Shown: piece by piece, positions 1 through 5,645 of the stretch
Layout: each line of letters starts with the position of its first letter
How positions within the stretch are numbered: the first letter of the stretch is position 1
Assembly: GCA_003223675.1 (NCBI GenBank)
Contig: QHVW01000943.1
Location: forward strand, 1 to 6,192
DNA length: 6,192 nt
Origin: Acidobacteriota bacterium
Lineage (GTDB): Bacteria > Acidobacteriota > Thermoanaerobaculia > Multivoradales > UBA5704
Direction: 5' to 3'
Notes under the pieces: generated by a model
What the model saw: the letters and a program-made list of their open reading frames with translations, nothing else
What the model was told of the DNA's origin: nothing
Databases searched by the model: none
Program-made: the position numbers and the translations under genes

Positions 1-1
1 C

Positions 2-784
2 TTTGCCGCGGTTCTGGGGGCGCGCTTCACCCGCGTGCAATTCACCCCCGACCTCATGCCGGCGGACGTCATCGGCACCAACATTTTCGATGCCCCCTCC
101 GGCTCCTTCCGCCTGCTGCGCGGGCCGGTCTTCACCGAGATCCTGATGGCCGACGAGATCAACCGCACGCCGCCGAAGACCCAGGCCGCCCTGCTGGAGG
201 CAATGCAGGAGCGCCAGGTCACGATCGACGGCACGACGCTGGCGCTGGACACGGACTTCTTCGTCATCGCCACCCAGAACCCGATCGAGTTCGAGGGGGT
301 CTACCCCCTCCCCGAGGCGCAGCTCGACCGCTTCCTGGCGCGGATCGAGATGGGCCTGCCCGCCCCGGAGGCCGAGCTCGACCTCTATCGCAAGGCGGTG
401 GCCGGGGAGCTGGTCGACCTCGGCGGCGAGCTCCCCGCGCCGGTGCTGGGGCCGGGGGAGGCGCCGGCGCTGCGCCGGGCGGCGCGGCGGGTCCACGTGG
501 CCGAGGAGCTCCTCGCCTATCTCGCCCAGCTCGCGGGCGGCGTGCGCAAGTCGCCGCAGGTGGACCTCCCCGTCTCGCCGCGCGCCGCCTTGGCCCTGCT
601 GGAGGCCGGACGCGCCGCCGCCCTGCTCGAAGGGCGGGACTTCCTGATCCCCGACGACCTCAAGCGGCTGGTCGTCCCCTGCTGGGCTCACCGGGTGATC
701 CTCACCCCCGAGTCGGAGCTGGAGGGGTTCACCCCCCGCCGGGTGCTGGAGACGGTCGCGGCGGCCGTCCCCGTGCCGCACTAG
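2..784 (+). CDS. MoxR-family AAA+ ATPase, 5'-truncated by the window edge
   Basis: The frame is open from base 2, so the gene starts outside the window and 260 C-terminal residues are visible. Walker A is not in view. What remains is typical of MoxR ATPases: an entry segment FTPDLMPADVIGTN, a Walker B (ILMADEINR, bases about 140-166) followed by PPKTQAALLEAMQERQV, and a sensor-1 strand FFVIATQNPIEFEG leading into LPEAQLDRFL. A C-terminal lid helical domain contains the SPRAALALL motif near base 575. MoxR proteins are cytoplasmic hexameric ATPases thought to act as chaperones for vWA-domain partners, here probably the DUF58 protein encoded 9 bp downstream. The internal GTG at 35 is only the first start codon in view and lies inside conserved sequence, so it is not the real start. 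The family call is secure; the substrate is not known. Confidence 0.95.
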   Translation, partial: FAAVLGARFTRVQFTPDLMPADVIGTNIFDAPSGSFRLLRGPVFTEILMADEINRTPPKTQAALLEAMQERQVTIDGTTLALDTDFFVIATQNPIEFEGVYPLPEAQLDRFLARIEMGLPAPEAELDLYRKAVAGELVDLGGELPAPVLGPGEAPALRRAARRVHVAEELLAYLAQLAGGVRKSPQVDLPVSPRAALALLEAGRAAALLEGRDFLIPDDLKRLVVPCWAHRVILTPESELEGFTPRRVLETVAAAVPVPH

Positions 785-793
785 CCGAGCGCC

Positions 794-2116
794 ATGCCCG
801 CCGCCCGCGCCTTCCTGATCCTGGGGCTCGCCACCCTGCTCCTCGTCGCCGCCTTCCTCGACGAGCGCCTGGCCTGGGCCGCGCTCGTCCTGGATGGGCT
901 GGTGGCGGTCGCCTTCCTGGTGGATCTCCGGCGCGCCGCCCGCACCCCCCTGGAGGCCGCGCGGCGCTGGCCTCCCCTGCTGGTGCAGGAGTCCCCGACG
1001 GAGGTCAGGTTGAGCGCCTCCACCCGCGCCCGCCGGCCGGTGACGGTGGTGTTGCGCGAGGGGCTGCATCCGGGCCTGGCCGCGGGACCGTTGCGCCGCG
1101 AGGCGGTGATCCCGGGTCCGGGGGAGGTCCGCTGGACCTACGACCTCGTCCCGCGCCGGCGGGGAGAGCATGCCACGGGGCCGCTCACCGCCCGCGTCCT
1201 CGGACCCTGGGGGCTCGCCTGGGCGCAGCGCGAGCTGCTGCCGGCCGAGCCGGTGCGCGTCTACCCCCAGGTGCGCTGGGAGGGGCGCGTCGGCCAGCTC
1301 CTCGCCCTCGCCCAGCGCCGCCGCATGGGGCAGATCCCCCAGCGCATGCACGGCCTGGGGAGCGAGCCCTACGCCCTGCGCGAATACCTGCCGGGAGATC
1401 CCATCAGCAAGATCCACTGGAAGGCGACCGCCCGCCACGGCCGGCCGGTGACCCGCGAGGACACCTGGGAGCGCAGCGCCCGCCTGATCGTCCTCCTCGA
1501 TTGCGCCCGCGCCATGGCCTCCATGGACGGCCGGCGCAGCAAGCTCGACTACGCGCTCGCGGCCACCCTGGCGCTGACCCGGGTGGCGGCGGCGCGCGGC
1601 GACCAGGTCACCATCGTCGCCTTCGCCGGCCAGGTGCTGCGCAGCGTGCGGGTCCGCTCCGGGGGGCGCGGCGCCTGGGCCGCCTACGAGGCGCTCTACG
1701 ACGTCGAGGCCGAGCTCGCCGAGCCCGCCTACGACCTCGCGGCCGAGGCGGCGTTCGGCGTCGAGCCGCGCAGCGCCACGGCCGTGCTCTTCACCTCGGT
1801 GGTCGACCTCGCGGCGGCCGAGCTGCTGCGCGAGTCGCTTCTACGCCTGGGCCGCCGCCACCGGGCCCTGCTGCTCAACCTGGAGGACCCCGAGCTGCGG
1901 GCGCTCGCCGCCGATCCACCCGCCACCCCGGCCGCCGCCTTCGCCCAAGTGGCGAGTCTGGAGATCCAACTCGCCAACCGCCGCCTCTCCCGCCACCTGC
2001 GCCGCGGCGGCGTCCGGGTGGTCAACACCCCCGCCGACCGCCTGGCCTTGGAGGCGCTGGAAGCCTACCTGGCGATTTTCCGGGGTGCGGGGGCCTCGGC
2101 TTCGGCCCGTTCTTGA
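794..2116 (+). CDS. DUF58 membrane-anchored vWA-like protein
   Basis: The 440-residue product has two hydrophobic segments at the N-terminus (about residues 5-18 and 27-43) with a short turn between them, so it is probably anchored in the inner membrane. A beta-rich linker follows. The DUF58 signature runs from G187 to P218 and includes LREYLPGDP and IHWKATARHG. The C-terminal half is a vWA-like fold beginning LIVLLDCARAM. A canonical vWA metal site reads DxSxS; here it is D236-C-A-R-A, with both serines replaced. Such loss occurs in parts of this family, but it suggests metal is not bound in the usual way. The ATG lies 9 bp after the moxR stop, implying co-transcription, although no strong Shine-Dalgarno is visible. 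MoxR-DUF58 pairs are often followed by further vWA or transglutaminase genes; here the operon appears to end. Confidence 0.93.
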   Translation: MPAARAFLILGLATLLLVAAFLDERLAWAALVLDGLVAVAFLVDLRRAARTPLEAARRWPPLLVQESPTEVRLSASTRARRPVTVVLREGLHPGLAAGPLRREAVIPGPGEVRWTYDLVPRRRGEHATGPLTARVLGPWGLAWAQRELLPAEPVRVYPQVRWEGRVGQLLALAQRRRMGQIPQRMHGLGSEPYALREYLPGDPISKIHWKATARHGRPVTREDTWERSARLIVLLDCARAMASMDGRRSKLDYALAATLALTRVAAARGDQVTIVAFAGQVLRSVRVRSGGRGAWAAYEALYDVEAELAEPAYDLAAEAAFGVEPRSATAVLFTSVVDLAAAELLRESLLRLGRRHRALLLNLEDPELRALAADPPATPAAAFAQVASLEIQLANRRLSRHLRRGGVRVVNTPADRLALEALEAYLAIFRGAGASASARS

Positions 2117-2131
2117 CGCCCCTTCGGGGCG
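2117..2131 (+). terminator. Short GC hairpin directly after the DUF58 stop codon
   Basis: CGCCCC-TTC-GGGGCG forms a perfect 6-bp stem starting at the first base after the TGA. There is no downstream T-tract, so it may act as a Rho-independent-like stop or as an mRNA 3' end stabiliser. It could also be simply the outer flank of the palindromic repeat that begins at 2133. Confidence 0.4.
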
Positions 2132-2132
2132 A

Positions 2133-2454
2133 ACCCTCATCACCCCGGCCCTCTTCTCCCACCGCACTCCCCCCGGCCGGGAGAAGAGGGAGAAAAACAG
2201 AAGACAAGATCTGTCTTTTCCCCTCTCCCGGTGCGGGAGGGTGGGAGGGGACGGGAGAGGGGTAGGGGTGAGGGTTCGGGCGGGGGCGGCCCCCCGACCG
2301 GCGGAGAAGAGGGAGTGGATAGCTTGGTTTGTTTCGGTTTTTCGTAGAGGCGGGGACAGGCCCCTTTTCTACGACAACATCGCGCGGACACGCCCCCCCT
2401 CTTCTCCCGGAAGGGGGGAGGGCGATGGGAGAAGAGGGCCGGGGTGATGAGGGT
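2133..2454. repeat. Composite palindromic intergenic repeat (MITE- or REP-like)
   Basis: The ends at 2133-2161 and 2426-2454 are perfect 29-bp inverted copies of each other. The match continues inward with a few mismatches to about 2190 and 2397. Each end is itself a hairpin: CCCTCTTCTCCC at 2149-2160 pairs with GGGAGAAGAGGG at 2179-2190, and the same 12-bp stem recurs at 2397-2408 and 2427-2438. A diverged related piece lies at 2220-2275, with CCCTCTCCCGGTGCGGGAG and ending GGGGTGAGGGT. No transposase and no clear target-site duplication were seen. Several ORFs of 60-120 codons cross this region on both strands, but they follow the palindrome and have no plausible protein character. It resembles the dispersed GC-rich palindromic families common in bacterial intergenic DNA; the exact family was not identified. 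Confidence 0.8.
2342..2374. repeat. Hairpin inside the composite repeat
   Basis: TCGTAGA at 2342-2348 pairs with TCTACGA at 2368-2374, and an inner GGGG (2352-2355) faces CCCC (2361-2364). This central stem-loop differs in sequence from the outer arms, which suggests that two repeat types were joined or nested. Confidence 0.6.
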
Positions 2455-2472
2455 CAACAGACCGGGGACGCC

Positions 2473-2492
2473 AACTCTGACGATGTAGAGTT
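2473..2492. promoter_or_regulatory. Small dyad just upstream of the short acidic ORF
   Basis: AACTCT (2473-2478) and AGAGTT (2487-2492) are perfect inverted copies with an 8-nt spacer, ending 3 nt before the ATG at 2496. It could be an operator half-site pair or an RNA hairpin covering the start region. It is short enough to be a coincidence. Confidence 0.25.
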
Positions 2493-2495
2493 AAG

Positions 2496-2735
2496 ATGCC
2501 ACCCATGGAGATGCTCAGTGAGGACGACCTGAACCTCTCGGAGATGACCCGCGAGGAGCTCGACCGCGCCTGGAATCTCTGGTTCGACCTCGCCCAGACG
2601 ACCAACGACTCCGATCCCCTCTATACCCATGGGGTGTTCGTCCTCTGGGACCGCTTGCCCGAGGTGCCCGAATCGCGCGAGGATCTCCAGGCTACCTCGC
2701 GGACGGACGCCTCTCCCGATCCGGCGGAGCCTTGA
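2496..2735 (+). CDS. Short acidic hypothetical protein
   Basis: The 79-residue product is not recognised. It is rich in Asp and Glu (roughly 19) with only about five Arg and no Lys, and has no signal peptide or membrane segment. Residues 7-34 look helical (LSEDDLNLSEMTREELDRAW), followed by a hydrophobic aromatic stretch LYTHGVFVLWDRLP and a Pro/Ser/Asp-rich tail. The well-formed N-terminal half and acidic composition, unlike the Arg-rich translations of the other frames, support real coding. ATGs at 2496, 2505 and 2511 are all possible starts; none has a strong ribosome binding site. It stands alone between the palindromic repeat and the secreted LamG-type gene, 132 bp upstream of the latter. 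Function unknown. Confidence 0.65.
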   Translation: MPPMEMLSEDDLNLSEMTREELDRAWNLWFDLAQTTNDSDPLYTHGVFVLWDRLPEVPESREDLQATSRTDASPDPAEP

Positions 2736-2855
2736 GCCCGCCTGTAACGTTTGTCCTCCCCCCACGCCCAATCTCCATGACAGCACCCGTCGGTACCCCC
2801 TCGCCTCTTCGGGTGTAGTATCGACGATTGACGATTCGATTTCCGTCCGCATCCC

Positions 2856-2861
2856 AAGGAG
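2856..2861 (+). promoter_or_regulatory. Ribosome binding site of the LamG-type gene
   Basis: AAGGAG lies 6 nt before the ATG at 2868. It fixes this start over other in-frame candidates and agrees with the signal peptide position. Confidence 0.8.
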
Positions 2862-2867
2862 AGCAAC

Positions 2868-3971
2868 ATGAGAGCAGTCCACGGTGCACATGCGTCGGGA
2901 CGTTTCCTGGCAATTCTTCTGCTCGGCGTGGCTCTGGCCGTCCTGGCGGCTCCCGCCGCGCAGGCGCAGCCGTTCGGCGTGTGGGCCACGTTCGCCGGCC
3001 AGCCCACGATCGGCTACATCAACGTCCCCAACGACGCGGCGCTCAATCCCACCGGCGCCTTCACCATCGAGGCCTGGGTGTCCATCTCGAACAGCGTCAC
3101 GGGGGAGGATTGCCGGAGCATCGCCGGCAAGAACTACACGGCGGCCTGGTGGATCGGCCAGTGCACGGTGAGCGGCCAGCCCGTCCTGCGCTCCTATCTC
3201 AAGGGGAGCGGCTCTGCAAAGAACGGCGGCATCATCCCTCGGGGCATCTGGACCCACGTCGCGGTGACCTTCGACGGCACCATGCGGCGCCACTACATCA
3301 ACGGCGAGCTCGCGGCGTCGTTCGCGGAGACCGGGCCCCTCACCACCAGCCCCACCGACCCGATGCAGATCGGCAGCGACGTGCAATGGATGCACACGCC
3401 GACCGGCGCCATCGACGAGGTCCGCCTATGGAACGTGGCCCGCTCGATCACGGATCTCCGCAACAATCTGAACGTGCGGATCACCACGCCCAAGCCCGGG
3501 CTGGTGGGCGTCTGGTCCTTCGACGGCGGCCCGAGCGACATCGTTGGCGGCCATGGCGGCTCGATCGCGGGCTCGGGAGTGAGCTTCTTCACCTTCCCCG
3601 CGATCCTCAACTGCGGCTCCAGCACCGTGGGCGCCCTCTGCCTGAACACCCGTTTCTCGGTCACCACCAAGTGGCGCACCAATCCCACGCCCGGCACCCC
3701 GACGGACGGTAACGGGAGCGTGGTCGTCGCCGGCCCGAGCTCGGGGATCTTCTGGTTCTTCAGCTCGGACAACTGGGAGGTGATGGTCAAGGTGCTCAAC
3801 GCCTGCGGCCTCAACAACCGCTATTGGGTCTTCTCGGCGGCCACCACCAACGTCTTCTACCGCATGGAGGTCTTCGACGTCCGGGCCGGCGTGAACAAGA
3901 TCTACTTCAACTACCCCGGACCGCCGGCCCCCGCGGTGACCGACGTGGACGCGTTCGCGACCTGCCCGTAG
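2868..3971 (+). CDS. Secreted LamG/concanavalin A-like domain protein
   Basis: The 367-residue product begins with a clear signal peptide: a basic N-region, hydrophobic core LAILLLGVALAVLAA, and a probable signal peptidase I site after A33 (AQA|Q). Residues about 36-220 form a LamG/pentraxin-like jelly roll, seen in AFTIEAWVSI (64-73), GIWTHVAVTFDG (126-137), the YINGELAA turn (143-150), GAIDEVRLWNVARS (180-193) and the closing GLVGVWSFDG (211-220). Residues about 245-367 form a second domain with Cys249, Cys258, Cys313 and Cys366, the block GIFWFFSSDNWEVMVKVL, and the ending DAFATCP. I associate that domain with exported proteins of Acidobacteriota-like genomes. LamG domains usually bind carbohydrate or protein ligands outside the cell; no catalytic domain is present, so an adhesion or binding role is inferred. 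It appears monocistronic and is followed by a strong hairpin. Confidence 0.9.
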   Translation: MRAVHGAHASGRFLAILLLGVALAVLAAPAAQAQPFGVWATFAGQPTIGYINVPNDAALNPTGAFTIEAWVSISNSVTGEDCRSIAGKNYTAAWWIGQCTVSGQPVLRSYLKGSGSAKNGGIIPRGIWTHVAVTFDGTMRRHYINGELAASFAETGPLTTSPTDPMQIGSDVQWMHTPTGAIDEVRLWNVARSITDLRNNLNVRITTPKPGLVGVWSFDGGPSDIVGGHGGSIAGSGVSFFTFPAILNCGSSTVGALCLNTRFSVTTKWRTNPTPGTPTDGNGSVVVAGPSSGIFWFFSSDNWEVMVKVLNACGLNNRYWVFSAATTNVFYRMEVFDVRAGVNKIYFNYPGPPAPAVTDVDAFATCP

Positions 3972-3994
3972 GGGGGACGCGGCGCCAGGCTTCT

Positions 3995-4022
3995 CGAAGG
4001 GCCCGGGAGACCGGGCCCTTCG
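3995..4022 (+). terminator. Probable terminator hairpin of the LamG-type gene
   Basis: Bases 3995-4006 and 4011-4022 form a perfect 12-bp stem (CGAAGGGCCCGG with its complement) closed by a GAGA tetraloop of the GNRA type, 23 bp after the stop codon. The following bases (TATTGATG) are only mildly T-rich, so termination may not be of the textbook intrinsic type. Confidence 0.65.
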
Positions 4023-4067
4023 TATTGATGGGCACGGCCTCGGTACCACCCGATGACAGCACATACG

Positions 4068-4076
4068 CTATCATAG
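4068..4076. promoter_or_regulatory. Possible small operator before the toxin gene
   Basis: CTAT-C-ATAG is a short AT-rich palindrome directly in front of the toxin start in otherwise GC-rich DNA. Ribbon-helix-helix antitoxins commonly repress their own operon through short palindromes near the start. This is suggestive only. Confidence 0.2.
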
Positions 4077-4080
4077 GGTG

Positions 4081-4499
4081 GTGATCGTCGTGGTGGACAC
4101 CAATGTCTTCGTCTCGGCCCTATTGGGCCCGGCGGGTGCCAGCCGCGCGGTTTGCGTGCGTGCCTGGAAGGTGAGCTCCAGCCTCTGATGGGCGCGGCTC
4201 TCTTTGCGGAATATGAATCGCTGCTGTCCAGAGAGACCCTCTTCGAATCCTGCCGGCTCGACGCTCGCCAACGAGATACCCTGTTCAACGCTTTTCTCAG
4301 CGTCTGCCGCTGGACGAACATCTACTATGGATGGCGGCCCAACCTGCGCGACGAGGGGGACAATCACGTAGTCGAGCTTGCCGTCGCGGGAGGTGCCTCG
4401 GCGATCATTACCAAGAATGTCCGGGACTTCCAGAGAGCGGAGCTCCACTTCCCAGGGCTACGGGTGCTCTCTCCCGAGGAAGCGCTGAAGGAGATTTGA
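4081..4499 (+). pseudogene. PIN-domain toxin (COG1569-type), apparent single-base frameshift
   Basis: Reading from GTG 4081 gives (M)IVVVDTNVFVSALLGPAGASRAV, the first strand of a PIN domain with its catalytic Asp6, but this frame ends at TGA 4186-4188. The remainder of the domain is in another frame from about 4152: RACLEGELQPLMG, FAEYESLLSR, and DNHVVELAVAGGASAIITKNVRDF, ending at TGA 4497-4499. Adding one T to TTT at 4151-4153 joins the halves as AV-L-RACLEG and gives 139 residues, a normal PIN length. PIN toxins are Mg-dependent ribonucleases whose acidic residues (Asp6, the FAE Glu and the late D-N-H/E cluster) all survive. The cause may be real inactivation or a homopolymer sequencing error. 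A GTG at 4078 is an alternative start. The antitoxin gene follows after 2 bp. Confidence 0.85.
4488..4493 (+). promoter_or_regulatory. Ribosome binding site of the antitoxin gene
   Basis: AAGGAG lies 8 nt before the ATG at 4502 and overlaps the last codons of the toxin frame. It supports translation from 4502 and not from any longer upstream frame. Confidence 0.8.
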
Positions 4500-4501
4500 T
4501 C

Positions 4502-4717
4502 ATGGCCACTCTGACGATCCGCCTCTCCGATGAGAAGCACGAGCGCCTCCGACAGCTCGCCGAACGGAGGAAGATCAGCATGAACAAGCTCATGGATGAG
4601 CTCTCGACCATCGCGCTGGCCGACTTCGACGCCGAGACCCGCTTCCGGGCGAGGGCCGCCCTGGGCTCAAGAGAGGAAGGATTGGCGCTGCTGGACCGCT
4701 TGGATCACGAAGGCTGA
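4502..4717 (+). CDS. Ribbon-helix-helix-type antitoxin
   Basis: The 71-residue product starts with an N-terminal beta strand, ATLTIRLSDEKHERL, followed by two helices (about residues 9-20 and 25-40, with KISMNKLMDELS between them). This is the layout of CopG/Arc-type DNA-binding antitoxins and HicB C-terminal-like proteins. The rest (about 41-71, FDAETRFRARAALGSREEGLALLDRLDHEG) is charged and probably wraps the toxin. Its role would be to neutralise the PIN toxin and repress the operon as a dimer. The gene lies 2 bp after the toxin stop, giving a toxin-first order that is less usual than antitoxin-first. It is intact although the toxin appears frameshifted. Its TGA is followed directly, in the same frame, by an amine oxidase remnant. 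Confidence 0.85.
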   Translation: MATLTIRLSDEKHERLRQLAERRKISMNKLMDELSTIALADFDAETRFRARAALGSREEGLALLDRLDHEG

Positions 4718-4930
4718 GGCTACACCTGCTACAAGCCCGGCCAGTGGACCGCCTTCGGCGGCGAGGAAGGCCGCCGGGTGGAGAACCTCCACTTCGCCGG
4801 CGAGCACACCTCGGAGTACGCGCAGGGCTTCATGGAAGGGGGATGCGAGTCGGGAGAGCGGGTGGCGAGGGAGATCCTGGGAGTCGCGGAGAGAGCCGAG
4901 GTGCCGGAGCGGCTGCGGCCCGCGGTCTGA
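4718..4930 (+). pseudogene. C-terminal remnant of an FAD-dependent amine oxidase
   Basis: Reading straight on from the antitoxin stop gives 70 residues: GYTCYKPGQWTAFGG, then NLHFAGEHTSEYAQGFMEGG, then CESGERVAREIL and a charged tail ending at TGA 4928-4930. This matches the C-terminal FAD-contacting end of flavin monoamine oxidases, where FAGEHTS and the QGFM-GG segment line the cofactor. An intact enzyme has roughly 450 residues; the Rossmann GxGxxG region and substrate domain are absent from this window. There is no start codon before the conserved motif and no ribosome binding site. The breakpoint coincides with the antitoxin stop codon, so the toxin-antitoxin module or a rearrangement probably displaced the rest of the gene. 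The remaining motifs are intact, suggesting the event is fairly recent. Confidence 0.85.
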
Positions 4931-5424
4931 GCTCCCCTCGACCTCGCGCCTCCGCCCCTCGAGTTTTTTGCTCCGGCCCTCTTCTTCGCTGGATGCGCCC
5001 CCGATTGGGCGCCGTGCGCCCTCGACTTTTCTGGTTGCGCCCTCTTCTTCTCCGGGAGGACGGATGGATTCGCGCTGTGGGCCCCCGAGGTTCCCGTCGT
5101 TCCCCTCGAGAGGGCGCTGTGCGCCCTCTTTTGGGCTGGGCGATCCCCAAAAGGGATACAACCGTACCCCGCGAGGGCGCAGCCGTCCCCCTGGAGGGGA
5201 GCTGCTGCCCCTTTGAGGGACGTCAGCGCCCTAAAGAGGGCGCGCGCTGCCCTCTCGAGGGACGCTCCGGCCCTTTTGTGGGCGGCACCGCCCCCTTTGT
5301 GGGCGCGACCGGCCCAAAAGAGGGCGGAGCCGGCCCAAAAGAGGGCGCTCGCTGCCCTTTTTGGGGCGCTCACCGTCCCCGCGAGGGACGCTACAATCCC
5401 CAAGAGGGGACTTCAAAGAACCGC
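4931..5424. repeat. Array of about 23 units in strict 21-bp register
   Basis: From the base after the amine oxidase stop to about 5424 the sequence repeats every 21 bp with almost no register loss. The anchor GCCCT or a close variant falls at 4955, 4976, 4997, 5018, 5039, 5081, 5102, 5123, 5144, 5186, 5207, 5228, 5249, 5270, 5291, 5312, 5333 and 5354. In the right part (5110-5424) nearly every unit begins GAGGG, GTGGG or TTGGG and carries CCC about 10 nt later. The left part (4931-5109) keeps the GCCCT anchor but has T-rich unit starts such as CTTTT or CTTCT; the unit at 5047-5067 is degenerate. The last unit (5404) has the GAGGG start but no CCCT. No invariant spacers or leader are present, so it is not CRISPR. 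Long ORFs across it exist because 21 is divisible by three. Function unknown. Confidence 0.9.
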
Positions 5425-5645
5425 GTCCGGAATCCGCTCGTGGAAAATGGTTCGAAACCGTTCAAAAACCAGTCACTTAGCGGTTTCCAGAGCGTTCGCC
5501 GGCACCTCGGAAGAGGAGATGGCGTGTCCGTGCGCCTCTTGAGAATACCCGGAATCTCAGGATGGGGGAAGGTGGATTTGCGATGCCACGTTCACCTTCC
5601 AGATGGCGATCAGACAGGTTTGGTAGAGAAGGGGAGGGAGGGCTC
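5425..5645. other. Intergenic region between the 21-bp array and the next gene
   Basis: No gene was identified. Base composition drops toward AT at 5440-5490. AATGGTT (5446-5452) and AACCGTT (5456-5462) form a 7-bp dyad with one G-T pair around CGA. GAAACCG (5454-5460) is also inverted as CGGTTTC (5481-5487). TGAGA (5540-5544) and TCTCA (5555-5559) form a further small dyad. Any of these could be an operator for the downstream operon, but no convincing -35/-10 pair was found. Confidence 0.5.

Noticed and set aside
1501..2265. 254-codon ORF overlapping the DUF58 gene
   Set aside because: Its translation is almost entirely Arg, Gly, Pro and Ala, as expected for an alternate frame of a GC-rich gene.
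2085..2457. ORFs of 60-120 codons on both strands in the palindromic repeat
   Set aside because: They mirror the palindrome sequence, share near-identical peptides on opposite strands, and lack ribosome binding sites.
2736..2867. Promoter for the LamG-type gene
   Set aside because: A TAGTAT at 2816-2821 could be a -10 element, but no matching -35 lies at the right spacing. The tandem GACGATT at 2823-2836 is too short to interpret.
2454..3395. 313-codon ORF on the - strand
   Set aside because: It lies antisense to the LamG-type gene and the acidic ORF, is Arg/Gly/His-rich without domain character, and has no ribosome binding site. It is a shadow of high GC content.
3293..3817. 174-codon ORF on the - strand
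   Set aside because: Antisense to the well-supported LamG-type gene, with no domain features.
4729..5403. 224-codon - strand ORF across the array
   Set aside because: The 21-bp period keeps many frames open at once. This one lacks a start signal and shows less variability at third codon positions than the + strand heptad frame.
4931..5424. CRISPR array
   Set aside because: There are no conserved repeats with unique spacers; the 21-bp unit is itself continuous and degenerate, and no cas gene is nearby.
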